Below are positions 8,085 through 17,150 of a stretch of 32,036 nt of DNA, piece after piece. The notes beneath the pieces were generated by a model that did not search any database, was not told where the DNA came from, and saw nothing but the letters and a program-made list of their open reading frames with translations. Both the position numbers and the translations under genes were made by a program. Where the stretch lies: positions 1 through 32,036 of the forward strand of contig MGXK01000068.1 in assembly GCA_001802375.1 (NCBI GenBank). Reading direction: 5' to 3'. How positions within the stretch are numbered: the stretch's first letter is position 1; each line of letters opens with the position of its first letter. This stretch comes from Gammaproteobacteria bacterium RBG_16_51_14 (GTDB lineage Bacteria > Pseudomonadota > Gammaproteobacteria > Eutrophobiales > Eutrophobiaceae).

Positions 8085-8178
8085 TCTTATCGTCAGCCTT
8101 TATTTTATAGCTGTGGATCAATTTATGGGACTATCCCCTGTACAGAGATGATGCCCCCGTCTGTATAATCAATCACAC

Positions 8179-9366
8179 CTATGCCAGGCTACGCCTTGCT
8201 TTGACAACCCAACTGGCGCTGGCATCAGGTCTTGCGATAATTTGTACATCGTCAAAGCCCGCTTTATCCAACATGGTCTCCACATCGATTTTAGAAAAGT
8301 AGTAGGTTACGGGTGCACCGAGGCGATCGAACCAGCCAACGACATTCTCGCGGAATGGAAACCTTGTGTAGATACGTCCTGGTATTTTCCCCGCCAGTTT
8401 TTTGGTGAAAGGAATTCTTGAGAGTATTCGGTGCGGGATAAGCAAAAATAATTCTGACAGTGCAGCCAGTGTGATGGAAATGACGCGCAAAATACCAAAA
8501 GGCAACCGTGTAGTAATTTTTCGAATCCATATAATCGGCTGATACCATAATTCACGCACTCCGTATACCCATAAAACGAGGCTCTGTCCCGGCGTGACTA
8601 CCCCGGCTATACTTGCCAGCGCCTTTTGGGGATCGGGTATATGCTGAAGTACGCCTACAGAATAGACGAAATCAAACCGCGGACGGAATGGAAGCGCGTA
8701 GACATCTCCCTGCACTACATGAAGCAAGGGATAATGTTCGGTTAGCGATTGCGCCGTTTGCACGGCCTCGCTCAAGTCAACACCGACCACCTCTGCACCA
8801 AAGCTCGCCGCTACGCTGGCCGGCCGCCCAGAACCACAGCCCACTTCCAGAACAAGCTGGTTTTCAAAATCCTTCTCTTTCAGAAACGGGTGTACGAAAC
8901 CGAGAAAGATTTCCTTGTAATAGCCAAAGTTATCTACAAATGTTGTCCACTGATAACCAAAAAGGCGCAGTGTTTTGAGTTTTTTGGTTTCAACAGTTTT
9001 TGTGAGATCATCCTGCTCACCCATTTTGTCCCAGTATTCCTCCAAAAACTCCTGGTGGTAGTTGACAAGGGCTTCATGAAGCAACGTGGCTGGCAACAAT
9101 CGCGGCACACTCTGGATAATGGGGTATCGGTTCCCGCACCCGCAGCAAGTCAACAGACCCGAGATGATCTCATTCTGATAACAGGAAACACATTCTTTTG
9201 CGTCTATTTGGGTAACATCTTTGTTATGAAAAAAGCACCAATACCGGCACCTCGGTTGATCGGATATTGGCGGACAAACTTCCCGATGTTCCCGGGTGAA
9301 TACCTCCAAATCAAATGTCTCATTGCAATTCGGGCACGAGATAATTTCCAATAGTCGGTATTTCAT
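8179..9366 (-). CDS. SAM-dependent methyltransferase with Cys-rich (TRM112-like) N-terminal region
   Basis: A 395-residue protein. Residues 1-90 resemble a zinc-ribbon head: CPNC near 11-14, and later C..C and CCGCG groups followed by YPI...VPRLLP, as in TRM112-like domains fused to methyltransferases. The methyltransferase core follows, with motif I LVLEVGCGSGR near 170-180, an acidic VGVDLS strand end, and a VLQHIPDP motif. The last 130 residues include a hydrophobic patch that may touch the membrane. The gene reads away from the cassette. Nine bases upstream of its start is the stop of a gene remnant (9376-9531), so it has lost an upstream operon partner. The substrate is unknown. Its neighbours suggest a glycan or lipid-linked intermediate. 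Confidence 0.8.
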   Translation of the reverse strand: MKYRLLEIISCPNCNETFDLEVFTREHREVCPPISDQPRCRYWCFFHNKDVTQIDAKECVSCYQNEIISGLLTCCGCGNRYPIIQSVPRLLPATLLHEALVNYHQEFLEEYWDKMGEQDDLTKTVETKKLKTLRLFGYQWTTFVDNFGYYKEIFLGFVHPFLKEKDFENQLVLEVGCGSGRPASVAASFGAEVVGVDLSEAVQTAQSLTEHYPLLHVVQGDVYALPFRPRFDFVYSVGVLQHIPDPQKALASIAGVVTPGQSLVLWVYGVRELWYQPIIWIRKITTRLPFGILRVISITLAALSELFLLIPHRILSRIPFTKKLAGKIPGRIYTRFPFRENVVGWFDRLGAPVTYYFSKIDVETMLDKAGFDDVQIIARPDASASWVVKARRSLA

Positions 9367-9375
9367 ATTCCGTTC

Positions 9376-9531
9376 TCACAATTCCAGTTTTCTGGCATTT
9401 GCCAGTAGTTGCCCAAAGAGTTTTGGTTCGATTCCGGGCTTCGAAATAGAATTCATTTTAAGTGAGCGGTATCCAAAATCAAGAATACTTCCTGCTATTG
9501 CCCGGTTTGCAACCTGACGATGCCTCCAGGA
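9376..9531 (-). pseudogene. 3' remnant of an unidentified gene upstream of the methyltransferase
   Basis: On the minus strand an open frame of 51 codons runs from just after a TAG (9532-9534) to a TGA at 9376-9378. Its peptide (VANRAIAGSILDFGYRSL ... LFGQLLANARKLEL) has a composition typical of real protein C termini and no start codon near a ribosome site. It ends nine bases before the next gene's ATG, the spacing of an operon partner. I do not recognise the family. The rest of the 9532-9827 gap shows no convincing gene or RNA. Confidence 0.35.
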
Positions 9532-9827
9532 CTAAACGATCTGGGACAGAGTCTGGATCGGATTCCGTCCGCAACGATTATTCGTATATGCCTGGTCGTA
9601 GATGGCCTGATATACAGGTGGCAATTGCGAACGATTTCAAGGAAAATCATCCAGTAAGCGATCTATATTCATTTTCACGTGTTTTTTATCCATACAATCA
9701 TTATGCGTAAAAGAGCACAGTTACTGACTATGGCATATTCCCCCGCAGGAAGACAAATCTCCAATTGACATGCTGATCGGGATAGTCAGATAGCTTGTCC
9801 GTACCTGCCGCCATTAATAGAAAGCCA

Positions 9828-10586
9828 ATGAATACTGAACAAAAACCAGAGGCACAGAAGCATTATAACATCTCAAAGGAGTACTCCGTGGAGTCTGCCC
9901 TACGCAGGTATATTCGTCTGACGGTGGGTGAGAATGCCTCGCTTTTCAGCCTTATCTGGCATGAACTTTTACTGGGATTCTGTCTGTATATTCCCGGCCT
10001 GCCTGGACTGGCGATAAGAAATCTGCTGTATACAATTTGTTTCCCGCATTTCCATCGCAAGGCCTATGTCGGCAGGCAGGTAACCCTGCGATGCCCACGA
10101 CAGATCTGCCTGGATTCCGGAGTCATTATAGACGATGAAGTCCAGTTAATTGCAACCTCACGTCATCCACATGCCATCTCGATTAACAAGGATTCCTTTT
10201 TACGTAGCCATGTCATGATCAATGCGGGATCTCCTGAAGGCTTTGTGAGTATTGGAGAACGAACGGGTATTGGGCAGGGGACGATTCTGTATGGTAACGG
10301 TGGTCTGCGTATAGGTAATGATGTGCTGATCGCGGGCCATTGTTTTATTGTTGCCTCTTCACACGCTTATGAACAGACGTACATGCCGATAAATCAGCAG
10401 GGTTATACTGCACAAGGTATCACCATAGGTAATAATGTATGGATAGGTGCAGGCGTTACCATTCTCGATGGCATATCGATCGGTGATAACGTTATTATTG
10501 GTGCCAATTCAGTGGTCAACAAATCTGTAGAGGCTAATTCAACCGTAGCCGGCTCACCTGCCAGGCAGATCAAACGAACGACCTGA
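9828..10586 (+). CDS. Hexapeptide-repeat (left-handed beta-helix) acyltransferase
   Basis: A 252-residue protein from ATG 9828. An upstream in-frame TTG at 9795 is possible but has no better ribosome site. The C-terminal 110 residues show the [LIV]-G-x-x-x-x repeat of beta-helix acyltransferases: [21 protein letters not shown], then [18 protein letters not shown] and a closing [14 protein letters not shown]...AGSPAR. His residues near IVASSHAY fit the catalytic His region of O-acetyltransferases. The N-terminal 130 residues hold a hydrophobic stretch that may sit at the membrane. It probably transfers an acetyl or other acyl group to a sugar of the surface polymer. The next gene starts three bases after its stop, so the two form an operon. 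Confidence 0.85.
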   Translation: MNTEQKPEAQKHYNISKEYSVESALRRYIRLTVGENASLFSLIWHELLLGFCLYIPGLPGLAIRNLLYTICFPHFHRKAYVGRQVTLRCPRQICLDSGVIIDDEVQLIATSRHPHAISINKDSFLRSHVMINAGSPEGFVSIGERTGIGQGTILYGNGGLRIGNDVLIAGHCFIVASSHAYEQTYMPINQQGYTAQGITIGNNVWIGAGVTILDGISIGDNVIIGANSVVNKSVEANSTVAGSPARQIKRTT

Positions 10587-10588
10587 CG

Positions 10589-11500
10589 GTGAAAATACTT
10601 CGCTACCTGTTCATTATCATTGCGCTTGGCTTCATGCTGAGTCTGCTTTACCAGCAGAGTGCACAGATCTTACAACTTGACCTTAAGTTGTCCATCCCTT
10701 TCATGCTGCTTGGGATCATCGGTATCACGGTGCTTTTTATTCTGGATGCCTACGGTTGGTTATTGATTCTGCGGGTACTTGGCCATCATCCTCCCGTACT
10801 GAGAGCTATCAGAATCTGGATGATTTCCTCTATCGCCCGCTATATCCCCGGCGGTATATGGTCTTATGCCTCTCGTGCAGAACTGGCTCGCCGTGAAAAC
10901 ATTGGCATCGCCACCTCCAGCCTGAGCCTGTTGCTCGAAACCGCGATGCTGGCGAGTTCTTCTCTGGTCATCGGATTACCGGCCCTGCTGCAAGCGAGTG
11001 GTCTGCAGTTTGGTCTATGGCACGCGCTGGGTATGTTTTTCTTCCTCGGCTTATGCATGCATCCAAAAATGTTGACCATGCTTCGCTTCATGCCTGGACG
11101 CGTTGGAAAGGCTTTTGCCAATGTGGCGTTACCCTCCCTAGGACACATATTTACAATCTACTGTTATTACGTCCTGTTCTGGTGCCTGTTCGGACTTGCG
11201 TTTGTAGTATTTTCCAACATGATTTTTCCGTTGGATTACGAGATATGGCTGCCTGTCGGTTCAAGCCTGGCGCTTGGCTTCTTTGCAGGTTTCATTATTC
11301 TTTTTGTGCCGGGAGGAATTGGTGTGCGGGAAACAACACTTTATTTTCTTCTGGTTCCACACATGCCGGACGCACAGGCACTATTGCTCGCCATCACCAG
11401 CCGCTTATGGATCATGTGTGGAGAATTATTATCTCTCGTACTGATAGAAACTCTGTTTCGCATAACAGACAAAACAAAAACCGTTCATCCCGCTTTGTGA
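10589..11500 (+). CDS. LPG-synthase-TM / UPF0104-like integral membrane protein
   Basis: A 303-residue protein, almost entirely hydrophobic, with about eight membrane helices. The signature ARYIPGGIWSYASRAELARR (near 88-107), the later FVPGGIGVRE block (near 240-250) and their spacing are typical of the family that includes the flippase part of MprF. Members often occur in polysaccharide clusters and may move lipid-linked material or modify lipids. The start is GTG at 10589, three bases after the acyltransferase stop. The 3' end overlaps the convergent radical SAM gene by 16 bases. The exact role here is unknown. Confidence 0.75.
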   Translation: MKILRYLFIIIALGFMLSLLYQQSAQILQLDLKLSIPFMLLGIIGITVLFILDAYGWLLILRVLGHHPPVLRAIRIWMISSIARYIPGGIWSYASRAELARRENIGIATSSLSLLLETAMLASSSLVIGLPALLQASGLQFGLWHALGMFFFLGLCMHPKMLTMLRFMPGRVGKAFANVALPSLGHIFTIYCYYVLFWCLFGLAFVVFSNMIFPLDYEIWLPVGSSLALGFFAGFIILFVPGGIGVRETTLYFLLVPHMPDAQALLLAITSRLWIMCGELLSLVLIETLFRITDKTKTVHPAL

Positions 11501-12612
11501 ACCTTTTCTATATCACGCAGTTTTTCCTGGGTATCGGTTGGCGTCTCAATAAATGAAGGCCGTATTCCGGTGCGCATACAGTCATAACAGGCAATCTCTG
11601 ATTTCTCCAGTTCCTCACCCTTGCGTGCCTGCACTATGATCCGTCGGGCCTGTTGAAAATGATCGTTATTCCAGATCTCCAGAAAACTGTTGCTGCTCAG
11701 TTCTCCCAGGTCGTCTTTTTTAAAGAAGGTGTAACAACATGATGCAACACCTCCATCTGCCCTGACATTCAGATGAGACCATGGCCTGGCGCAGTTAAAC
11801 AGCCTTTCAGGATTACCGAGATCCGTACGGTACTCCGGATCGGTAGCCGCCCAGGCTTCATCCTCAACATAGGCTGGTAATGGGGTAAATTTATTAATGC
11901 CTATTTCATAGGCCATTTGTTCAGTACTGCGAACCTCATGCTCATTGTGTCGAAAGACGATATATTGCCATTCCAGAAATGGCAAATGGCCCCCCTGTTC
12001 CTGACGCTGTTTGAGCATATCCTTTACATTGGCAAGTACCTTGTCATAGTTGCCGCCTTTTCTATATTGCCGGTAGGTCTCATCACTACCACCGTCTATA
12101 GCGACCATGATGTAGTCTATCTCTGACTCAAGCAGACGCTCATTGTAGGCAGGTGTCATCGCCGTGGCATTGGTAGACATCATGACATAGATATTTTTCT
12201 GTTTGGCATATTCGATGATTTTTATAATATCTTTATTTAATAGCGGCTCTCCCCAGGTATATACCTGAAGAAAATAAAGATAATCTCCTACCTGATCGAG
12301 AATCTTTTTTGCCTCCTCAAACTCCATGTGTCTGACATCACGCCCACCGGATATTCCCTTGCCGGTGAGACAGAACGGGCACTTGAGATTACAGACATTG
12401 GTTACTTCCATCACGAACAGATACGGATAGCACTTTACTTTTGGGTGCCCTCGTTTCATGGCCCAATGCACGTGCAAAAAATTAAAAAATTTCTTGAAGG
12501 AATTATTGAACAGGAAAGCCTGTATGTGAGCGAAATTGAGTCGGCTGGCAAAAAAATGCCGGGATATCCAGTTTATTGCTCTAAAAAGCTGTTTGCGCAG
12601 GGTAAGGTTCAT
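11485..12612 (-). CDS. Radical SAM/SPASM-domain protein
   Basis: A 375-residue protein with the radical SAM cluster motif CNLKCPFC (C74-x3-C78-x2-C81) and a following GGxxxR-like region. A Cys-rich C-terminal part (FNCARPW, ASCCY, ACYDC) looks like a SPASM domain binding extra iron-sulfur clusters. Such proteins act on peptides or on sugars and alcohols, and many unassigned ones lie in lipopolysaccharide and capsule clusters. It is the last gene of the minus-strand operon. Its start overlaps the preceding methyltransferase stop by four bases. The 3' end overlaps the convergent membrane-protein gene. Confidence 0.85.
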   Translation of the reverse strand: MNLTLRKQLFRAINWISRHFFASRLNFAHIQAFLFNNSFKKFFNFLHVHWAMKRGHPKVKCYPYLFVMEVTNVCNLKCPFCLTGKGISGGRDVRHMEFEEAKKILDQVGDYLYFLQVYTWGEPLLNKDIIKIIEYAKQKNIYVMMSTNATAMTPAYNERLLESEIDYIMVAIDGGSDETYRQYRKGGNYDKVLANVKDMLKQRQEQGGHLPFLEWQYIVFRHNEHEVRSTEQMAYEIGINKFTPLPAYVEDEAWAATDPEYRTDLGNPERLFNCARPWSHLNVRADGGVASCCYTFFKKDDLGELSSNSFLEIWNNDHFQQARRIIVQARKGEELEKSEIACYDCMRTGIRPSFIETPTDTQEKLRDIEKVHKAG

Positions 12613-13370
12613 AGTCTCTTCTTCCGAAGAATTAGTATATACGTCGGTAACACTCTGTAAAACAGTTTCCAGATAAACAAAGGGATCTTGCTGAGCAATC
12701 CATTCTTGGGCAATAGATCTCGGGCATGAAATTTATCCGGGTTTGAAATAATCTCCAGCGTATAATCATTGATCTTGAAATCTTTAATTAATTCCTGAAT
12801 GCCACCATAGGTTCGTAAGTTCTCATAATAGAAATCTCCCTTGCCGCAAAGCCTCATGTATCTATGTGCAAGGGGCTTGGGTAACCATGAGAGAAATGGC
12901 AGGTGATAATGCGGCTCGATTAGTGTCAGCATTGAAGCCGACCCTAGATAACAGACACCTTCATCACTCAAAACCCGGTATATATCCCGAAACATCTGTT
13001 CAGGATCGGGAACGTGCTCATAGACATGATTACAGATGATCAAATCCACCGATTTATCCGGCAATGGCAGATTCAGGGAATCTCCTGCAAGATAGGTCAG
13101 ATTGTCAGCCTCATTACTTTTGTTGGCCAGTTTCAGGGCATGGGTATCAATATCAAGGCCAAGCACCTGATTAAAGTATGGAGTGATCGCTGAAGTAAAA
13201 AAACCGCCCGAACAACCAATATCGAGCGCAAGACCCTTTTTTGAGTCGCCTATAGCGCCAGCATCCTTGAGTATTGCCAGCATTTTTTCCACTTTCGGAC
13301 GCTTATATTCATAATCCAGCAATATCGGGGATTTTAACGACAGATCTTGTTGATAATCACTTATGGTCAT
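12609..13370 (-). CDS. Class I SAM-dependent methyltransferase
   Basis: A 253-residue protein. Motif I LALDIGCSGGFFTSA lies near 48-62, the acidic LGLDID follows near 74-79, and ICNHVYEHVPDPEQM near 112-126 matches the post-motif region of Methyltransf_11/23-type enzymes. The C-terminal 60 residues are basic and hydrophobic. It overlaps asnB by four bases upstream and the radical SAM gene by four bases downstream, so all three are probably translationally coupled. The methyl acceptor is unknown. The context of an amidotransferase and a glycosyltransferase suggests a sugar or glycan intermediate. Confidence 0.8.
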   Translation of the reverse strand: MTISDYQQDLSLKSPILLDYEYKRPKVEKMLAILKDAGAIGDSKKGLALDIGCSGGFFTSAITPYFNQVLGLDIDTHALKLANKSNEADNLTYLAGDSLNLPLPDKSVDLIICNHVYEHVPDPEQMFRDIYRVLSDEGVCYLGSASMLTLIEPHYHLPFLSWLPKPLAHRYMRLCGKGDFYYENLRTYGGIQELIKDFKINDYTLEIISNPDKFHARDLLPKNGLLSKIPLFIWKLFYRVLPTYILILRKKRL

Positions 13371-15232
13371 ATATTACCAAATCGATTTTTCCACCAGTAT
13401 GAGTAGACAAAGATACTCCAAAGTTTAAAGCCATGATCACTGCGACCCGTTTGATGCGCCTGCCATAGTTTCATCACCTCAGTCCGATTCAGTCCTGTAT
13501 TCATATCCATATCAAATACAAGGTTTTGAAAAGCGTCGCGCAGTGAATTCCTGAACCAGTTCGCTAATGGTACGGAAAAACCATGCTTGGTGCGGGTCAA
13601 TACCTCTTTCGGCACTGCATCAGCATAGCATTTCCGAAGTGGATATTTCTGTGTGCCGTTTCCTAGTTTGTAATGTAACGGCAGTTTATCTGAGAACTCA
13701 ATCACCCGATAATCAAGGAAGGGGCTGCGTACCTCCAACCCATGTCGCATACTCATTCTGTCCACCTTGGTCAGAATATCCTCCGGAAGATAGGTATGCT
13801 GATCAGCCATGAGCATCTGTGTCACTCGATCCTGACCATGTAAATCATAGGTTGAAATAAAATCAAACTGATGTGGTGGCTGGATGATATCAGCCAATAA
13901 TCTTTGTCTCTCTGTGTAATTAAAAGTTTGCGCCAGAGGATCTGCAGGCGACAGATCATGACGTCTTAGCAGGGCGTAGAAAAGCTTGAGTTTTTTTACC
14001 GGGCTCGCGGCAAAATACGTATCGGGTTCCGACAACAGATCGACCAGTTTGCCCACCAGCCCTTCGCGCAACCAGGCAGGCAATTTCAAATAGTGCTGTA
14101 GCATTTGCATCGCTGCATAACGGCGATAGCCGGCAAATAATTCATCTGCGCCGTCACCCGACAGGGCAACAGTCACCTCGGTGCTGGCATACTTGCACAG
14201 ATACCAGGTGGGAATGGCGGATGGATCGGCGAAGGGTTCACCAAATGCCTTGAGACAGTGTTCAACGGCTTCATCAACCAGAATATCCACCCTCTTCAGA
14301 TGATGACGGGTGTCAAGTTGTGCGCTTATAGATGCTGCTTGCTGACTCTCATCATAGCTGCCCTGTTCAAAACCTATGCTATAGGTAGACAGCTCGTAGC
14401 CCAGCCGCCGTATGGTTGCAACAATGATGCTTGAATCCAGCCCCCCGCTTAGAAATGCCCCGAGAGGAACATCACTACGCAGCCTGATACGCACCGCATC
14501 ATCCAGCAGATGCCTGAGTTCCTCACATAGATCCATCTCAGTTCTTGTCTCATGGACCGGCAGGGGCATCTGCCAATAGCGCTGTATGTTCAGTTTGCCT
14601 TCACGCCAGATCAAATAGTGCGCCGGAGGCAGCTTATGTATTTCCTTAAATATGCTTCGGTTCTCACCGATGAATCCATGAGCAAAGAAATCACTGATCG
14701 CATACAGGTTCACTTCATTAGAGAGAAAGCTGAAACCAGACAGGCCTGCCAATTCTGAAGCGAATACCAGTTCGTCATTTTTGTGCGCATAATACAGGGG
14801 TTTTTTACCAACACGGTCACGGGCGATAAACAGACTACGTGTCTCGCTGTCCCATATAGCAAAGGCAAACATCCCATTCAGCTTTCCCAGACACTCACTC
14901 CCATAACGTTGATACAGTGTTAGCAGAACTTCGGTGTCGCCCCGACTACGAAATTGATAACCAGCCCGCTGTAATTCCTCACGCAGTTCCAGGTAGTTGT
15001 AAATCTCACCATTAAAGACCATGTGATATCTACCGCAGGTAGATGACCAGGGTTGTGGGCTGCCCACAATATCTAGAATACTGAGTCTTCTATGTCCCAG
15101 ACTGACATACGGTAGATTCAATAGCCCTTCACCATCTGGGCCGCGATGACTCATTTGTTGCATGCCATGGGCAACAGCCTTCTGATCAGTAGTCCCCGGA
15201 TGAGAGCTTATGTGACCAACGATTCCGCACAT
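13367..15232 (-). CDS. asnB: Asparagine synthase (glutamine-hydrolysing)-like amidotransferase
   Basis: A 621-residue protein with both AsnB domains. The glutaminase domain starts with catalytic Cys2 (MCGIVGH) and contains RGPDGEG (30-36), the NGEIYNY loop (74-80) and RGDTEV. The synthetase domain carries the ATP-binding PP-loop SGGLDSS at 262-268 and the LSGDGADELFAGYRRY block. The family converts aspartate to asparagine. Copies inside glycan clusters are thought by some to amidate uronic acids or related acids. Its place between a GT4 gene and a methyltransferase, with one- and four-base overlaps, favours a cluster-specific role over general asparagine supply. The symbol marks the family, not a proven housekeeping function. 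Confidence 0.92.
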   Translation of the reverse strand: MCGIVGHISSHPGTTDQKAVAHGMQQMSHRGPDGEGLLNLPYVSLGHRRLSILDIVGSPQPWSSTCGRYHMVFNGEIYNYLELREELQRAGYQFRSRGDTEVLLTLYQRYGSECLGKLNGMFAFAIWDSETRSLFIARDRVGKKPLYYAHKNDELVFASELAGLSGFSFLSNEVNLYAISDFFAHGFIGENRSIFKEIHKLPPAHYLIWREGKLNIQRYWQMPLPVHETRTEMDLCEELRHLLDDAVRIRLRSDVPLGAFLSGGLDSSIIVATIRRLGYELSTYSIGFEQGSYDESQQAASISAQLDTRHHLKRVDILVDEAVEHCLKAFGEPFADPSAIPTWYLCKYASTEVTVALSGDGADELFAGYRRYAAMQMLQHYLKLPAWLREGLVGKLVDLLSEPDTYFAASPVKKLKLFYALLRRHDLSPADPLAQTFNYTERQRLLADIIQPPHQFDFISTYDLHGQDRVTQMLMADQHTYLPEDILTKVDRMSMRHGLEVRSPFLDYRVIEFSDKLPLHYKLGNGTQKYPLRKCYADAVPKEVLTRTKHGFSVPLANWFRNSLRDAFQNLVFDMDMNTGLNRTEVMKLWQAHQTGRSDHGFKLWSIFVYSYWWKNRFGNI

Positions 15233-16410
15233 TATCGGTTTGCCCGCATCACAGTTCGGTAAAGCGTGGAGTATTTATCAGCCGTAGTTTGCCAGACCAA
15301 GCCGCGCTGTAGAATGTCCTGACGGGCATTGCGCCCCATCCTCCTGAGAGATGCCTGTGTTTGCAGTAAACTGTCTATGCTGGCAGCCAGTTCAGACGTG
15401 TCACCGGCCTTAAACAGAAAGCCTGTCTCGCCGTCTCTTACCAGCTCGTCCACACCGGGTATATCAGATCCAATGACGGGCATTTCTGCAGCCATGGCTT
15501 CGAGTATGACATTTGGGCGACCTTCACTATAACTGGCCAGGATCAATACATCGTGCTGTTGCAGAAGTCGAGGTATGTGATCGGGTTTTACTGCCCCGAT
15601 GAAATGCACCCTCTCGGCCAGATCATTCTCCTGCGCCAAACGTCGCAAAGCAATTTCTTCAACACCCTCCCCGACGATGGTCAGGGTCAGCGGTATCTGG
15701 CCAGTATACGCATTCAACGCCTTCAGGATCACATCCATACCTTTACGCGGGATCAGACTACCGATGGTAATCAAGCGTAAAATCTTGATATCATTATACT
15801 CACGCTGAATAGACAACAATGCATCGTCAACCCCATTCTCAATTAGACATACATGGGTCTTGCCGGGTACAGTCCTTTGTCTGAGAAAATCCACAATGGT
15901 CTGACTCACGCCGACCATGCCGTCAGATAAGCAAATACAGAGTTTCAGAAGTAGTTTATCCAGTAGCTTGCACGCAGCACGTGTCATGTCTTCTCCCCGC
16001 AGGGTAGTTACCACGGATATGCCGAGGGCTTTGCCGGCAAGGCCCGCGACCACACCGCAGATAGCCCAATTGGCATGAATCACATCCATCGTTTTCCCAT
16101 TCCTGAGACAGGCGTACAACATCCCCCCCAGTAGTAGTGGTAGTAACAGATACATCAATGGATTTCGTTTCAAGGCGACGGGAATTCCACCAGGCGCATG
16201 GGCCAATATCTGCCATTTTACCGGGGCATATCGGAACGGCACGACTGTAATATCACCAGTTTTTATTACTTCGCAATGCCACGCATCAGCAGGTGTTAGA
16301 ACAGTTACCTGATGTTGCCTTGCCAGTTGCCGTGAAAGACGGTAAACAAAAATTCCACTTGAGGATGCATCTTCAAGTGGAAATGATGTGGTCAGGAGTA
16401 GAACATTCAA
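15232..16410 (-). CDS. GT4 family (GT-B fold) glycosyltransferase
   Basis: A 392-residue protein. The N-terminal Rossmann half begins MNVLLLTTSFPLEDASSSG and contains a DVIHANWA segment. The C-terminal half has the nucleotide-sugar site: TIGSLIPRKGMDVILKAL near 215-235 and the GT4 E-x7-E motif SEGRPNVILEAMA. It transfers a sugar from a nucleotide donor on the cytoplasmic side, probably in building the surface polymer. The start ATG overlaps the upstream methyltransferase stop by four bases. The stop shares one base with the asnB start. Confidence 0.9.
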   Translation of the reverse strand: MNVLLLTTSFPLEDASSSGIFVYRLSRQLARQHQVTVLTPADAWHCEVIKTGDITVVPFRYAPVKWQILAHAPGGIPVALKRNPLMYLLLPLLLGGMLYACLRNGKTMDVIHANWAICGVVAGLAGKALGISVVTTLRGEDMTRAACKLLDKLLLKLCICLSDGMVGVSQTIVDFLRQRTVPGKTHVCLIENGVDDALLSIQREYNDIKILRLITIGSLIPRKGMDVILKALNAYTGQIPLTLTIVGEGVEEIALRRLAQENDLAERVHFIGAVKPDHIPRLLQQHDVLILASYSEGRPNVILEAMAAEMPVIGSDIPGVDELVRDGETGFLFKAGDTSELAASIDSLLQTQASLRRMGRNARQDILQRGLVWQTTADKYSTLYRTVMRANR

Positions 16411-17135
16411 TTGCTTTCACACTGGGGTCGAACAGGCCTGGCCACAACGAAATGACCAAACACCGCTGCATTACTATTGTTTAAGCCAAGTAGGAGAAGG
16501 GCGAGCAAGTTTATCGTAATACATAGCGGGTAGCAAAATATGGCCAGTAAAAGACCCATAACAGATGAACAGTCCATAGTCTTTTTAACCTGCTCTAACA
16601 GTGACAAATTAAGCATTTGCAGCGCGACCACAAACGAATTACCGTGCTGTTTGATAGTTACAACGTTCAGTCCATGACGGGCAAGATCCTTTACCAGGCC
16701 GTGTCGTGTAAAGCGATGAAAATCATAAGGCACATCATGTGCCGGATAGATGAACGGCGCTGAAAGATACAATTCACCGTCCGCTTTTAGGATGCGTTGT
16801 ATCTCGGCTAGAACCTGCTCGAATTGCTCCACATGCTCGAGCACCTCAAGCAATAAAACTGCATCGGCTGATGAATCTGCTAATGGCAACTGAGCTGCAT
16901 CGGCAAACACGTGGGGTGGACTATTATAGCGACAATGGGTGTCTGGATAATCAAATCGTAGCAAATCGACACCCGAAGCAATATAACTGGAATGGTTGCT
17001 ATCACCACTGCCTATATCAATTACCCTCCCTGACAAAATATTAGCCAGTAATCGCCTGGATTGAGTATGGTATCGATCTGATAGCCACTGTGGATGCAAG
17101 CATGTTCCTTTTAGCTTGTTCAGTAGTGAACGCAT
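16407..17135 (-). CDS. Class I SAM-dependent methyltransferase, first intact gene of the minus-strand operon
   Basis: A 242-residue protein. Motif I VIDIGSGDSNHSSY lies near 37-50, the LEVLEHVEQFE region near 95-105, and a hydrophobic C-terminal segment (LLLAIFCYPLCITINLLALLLLG) suggests a membrane anchor. It opens the run of five overlapping genes going left. Sixteen bases upstream of its start is the stop of a GT2 remnant (17151-17310), so the operon once had at least one more gene at its head. No clear promoter is visible in the remnant, and expression may come from suhB read-through. Confidence 0.8.
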   Translation of the reverse strand: MRSLLNKLKGTCLHPQWLSDRYHTQSRRLLANILSGRVIDIGSGDSNHSSYIASGVDLLRFDYPDTHCRYNSPPHVFADAAQLPLADSSADAVLLLEVLEHVEQFEQVLAEIQRILKADGELYLSAPFIYPAHDVPYDFHRFTRHGLVKDLARHGLNVVTIKQHGNSFVVALQMLNLSLLEQVKKTMDCSSVMGLLLAIFCYPLCITINLLALLLLGLNNSNAAVFGHFVVARPVRPQCESN

Positions 17136-17150
17136 GATGATGACAGTCCG

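Noticed and set aside
8613-9354. Long plus-strand frames of 121 and 201 codons within the methyltransferase gene
   Set aside because: They are antisense to a clear methyltransferase with intact motifs and are rich in residues typical of shadow frames.
9462-9710. A plus-strand frame of 82 codons before the acyltransferase
   Set aside because: No ribosome site, no recognisable family, and it overlaps the more protein-like minus-strand remnant.
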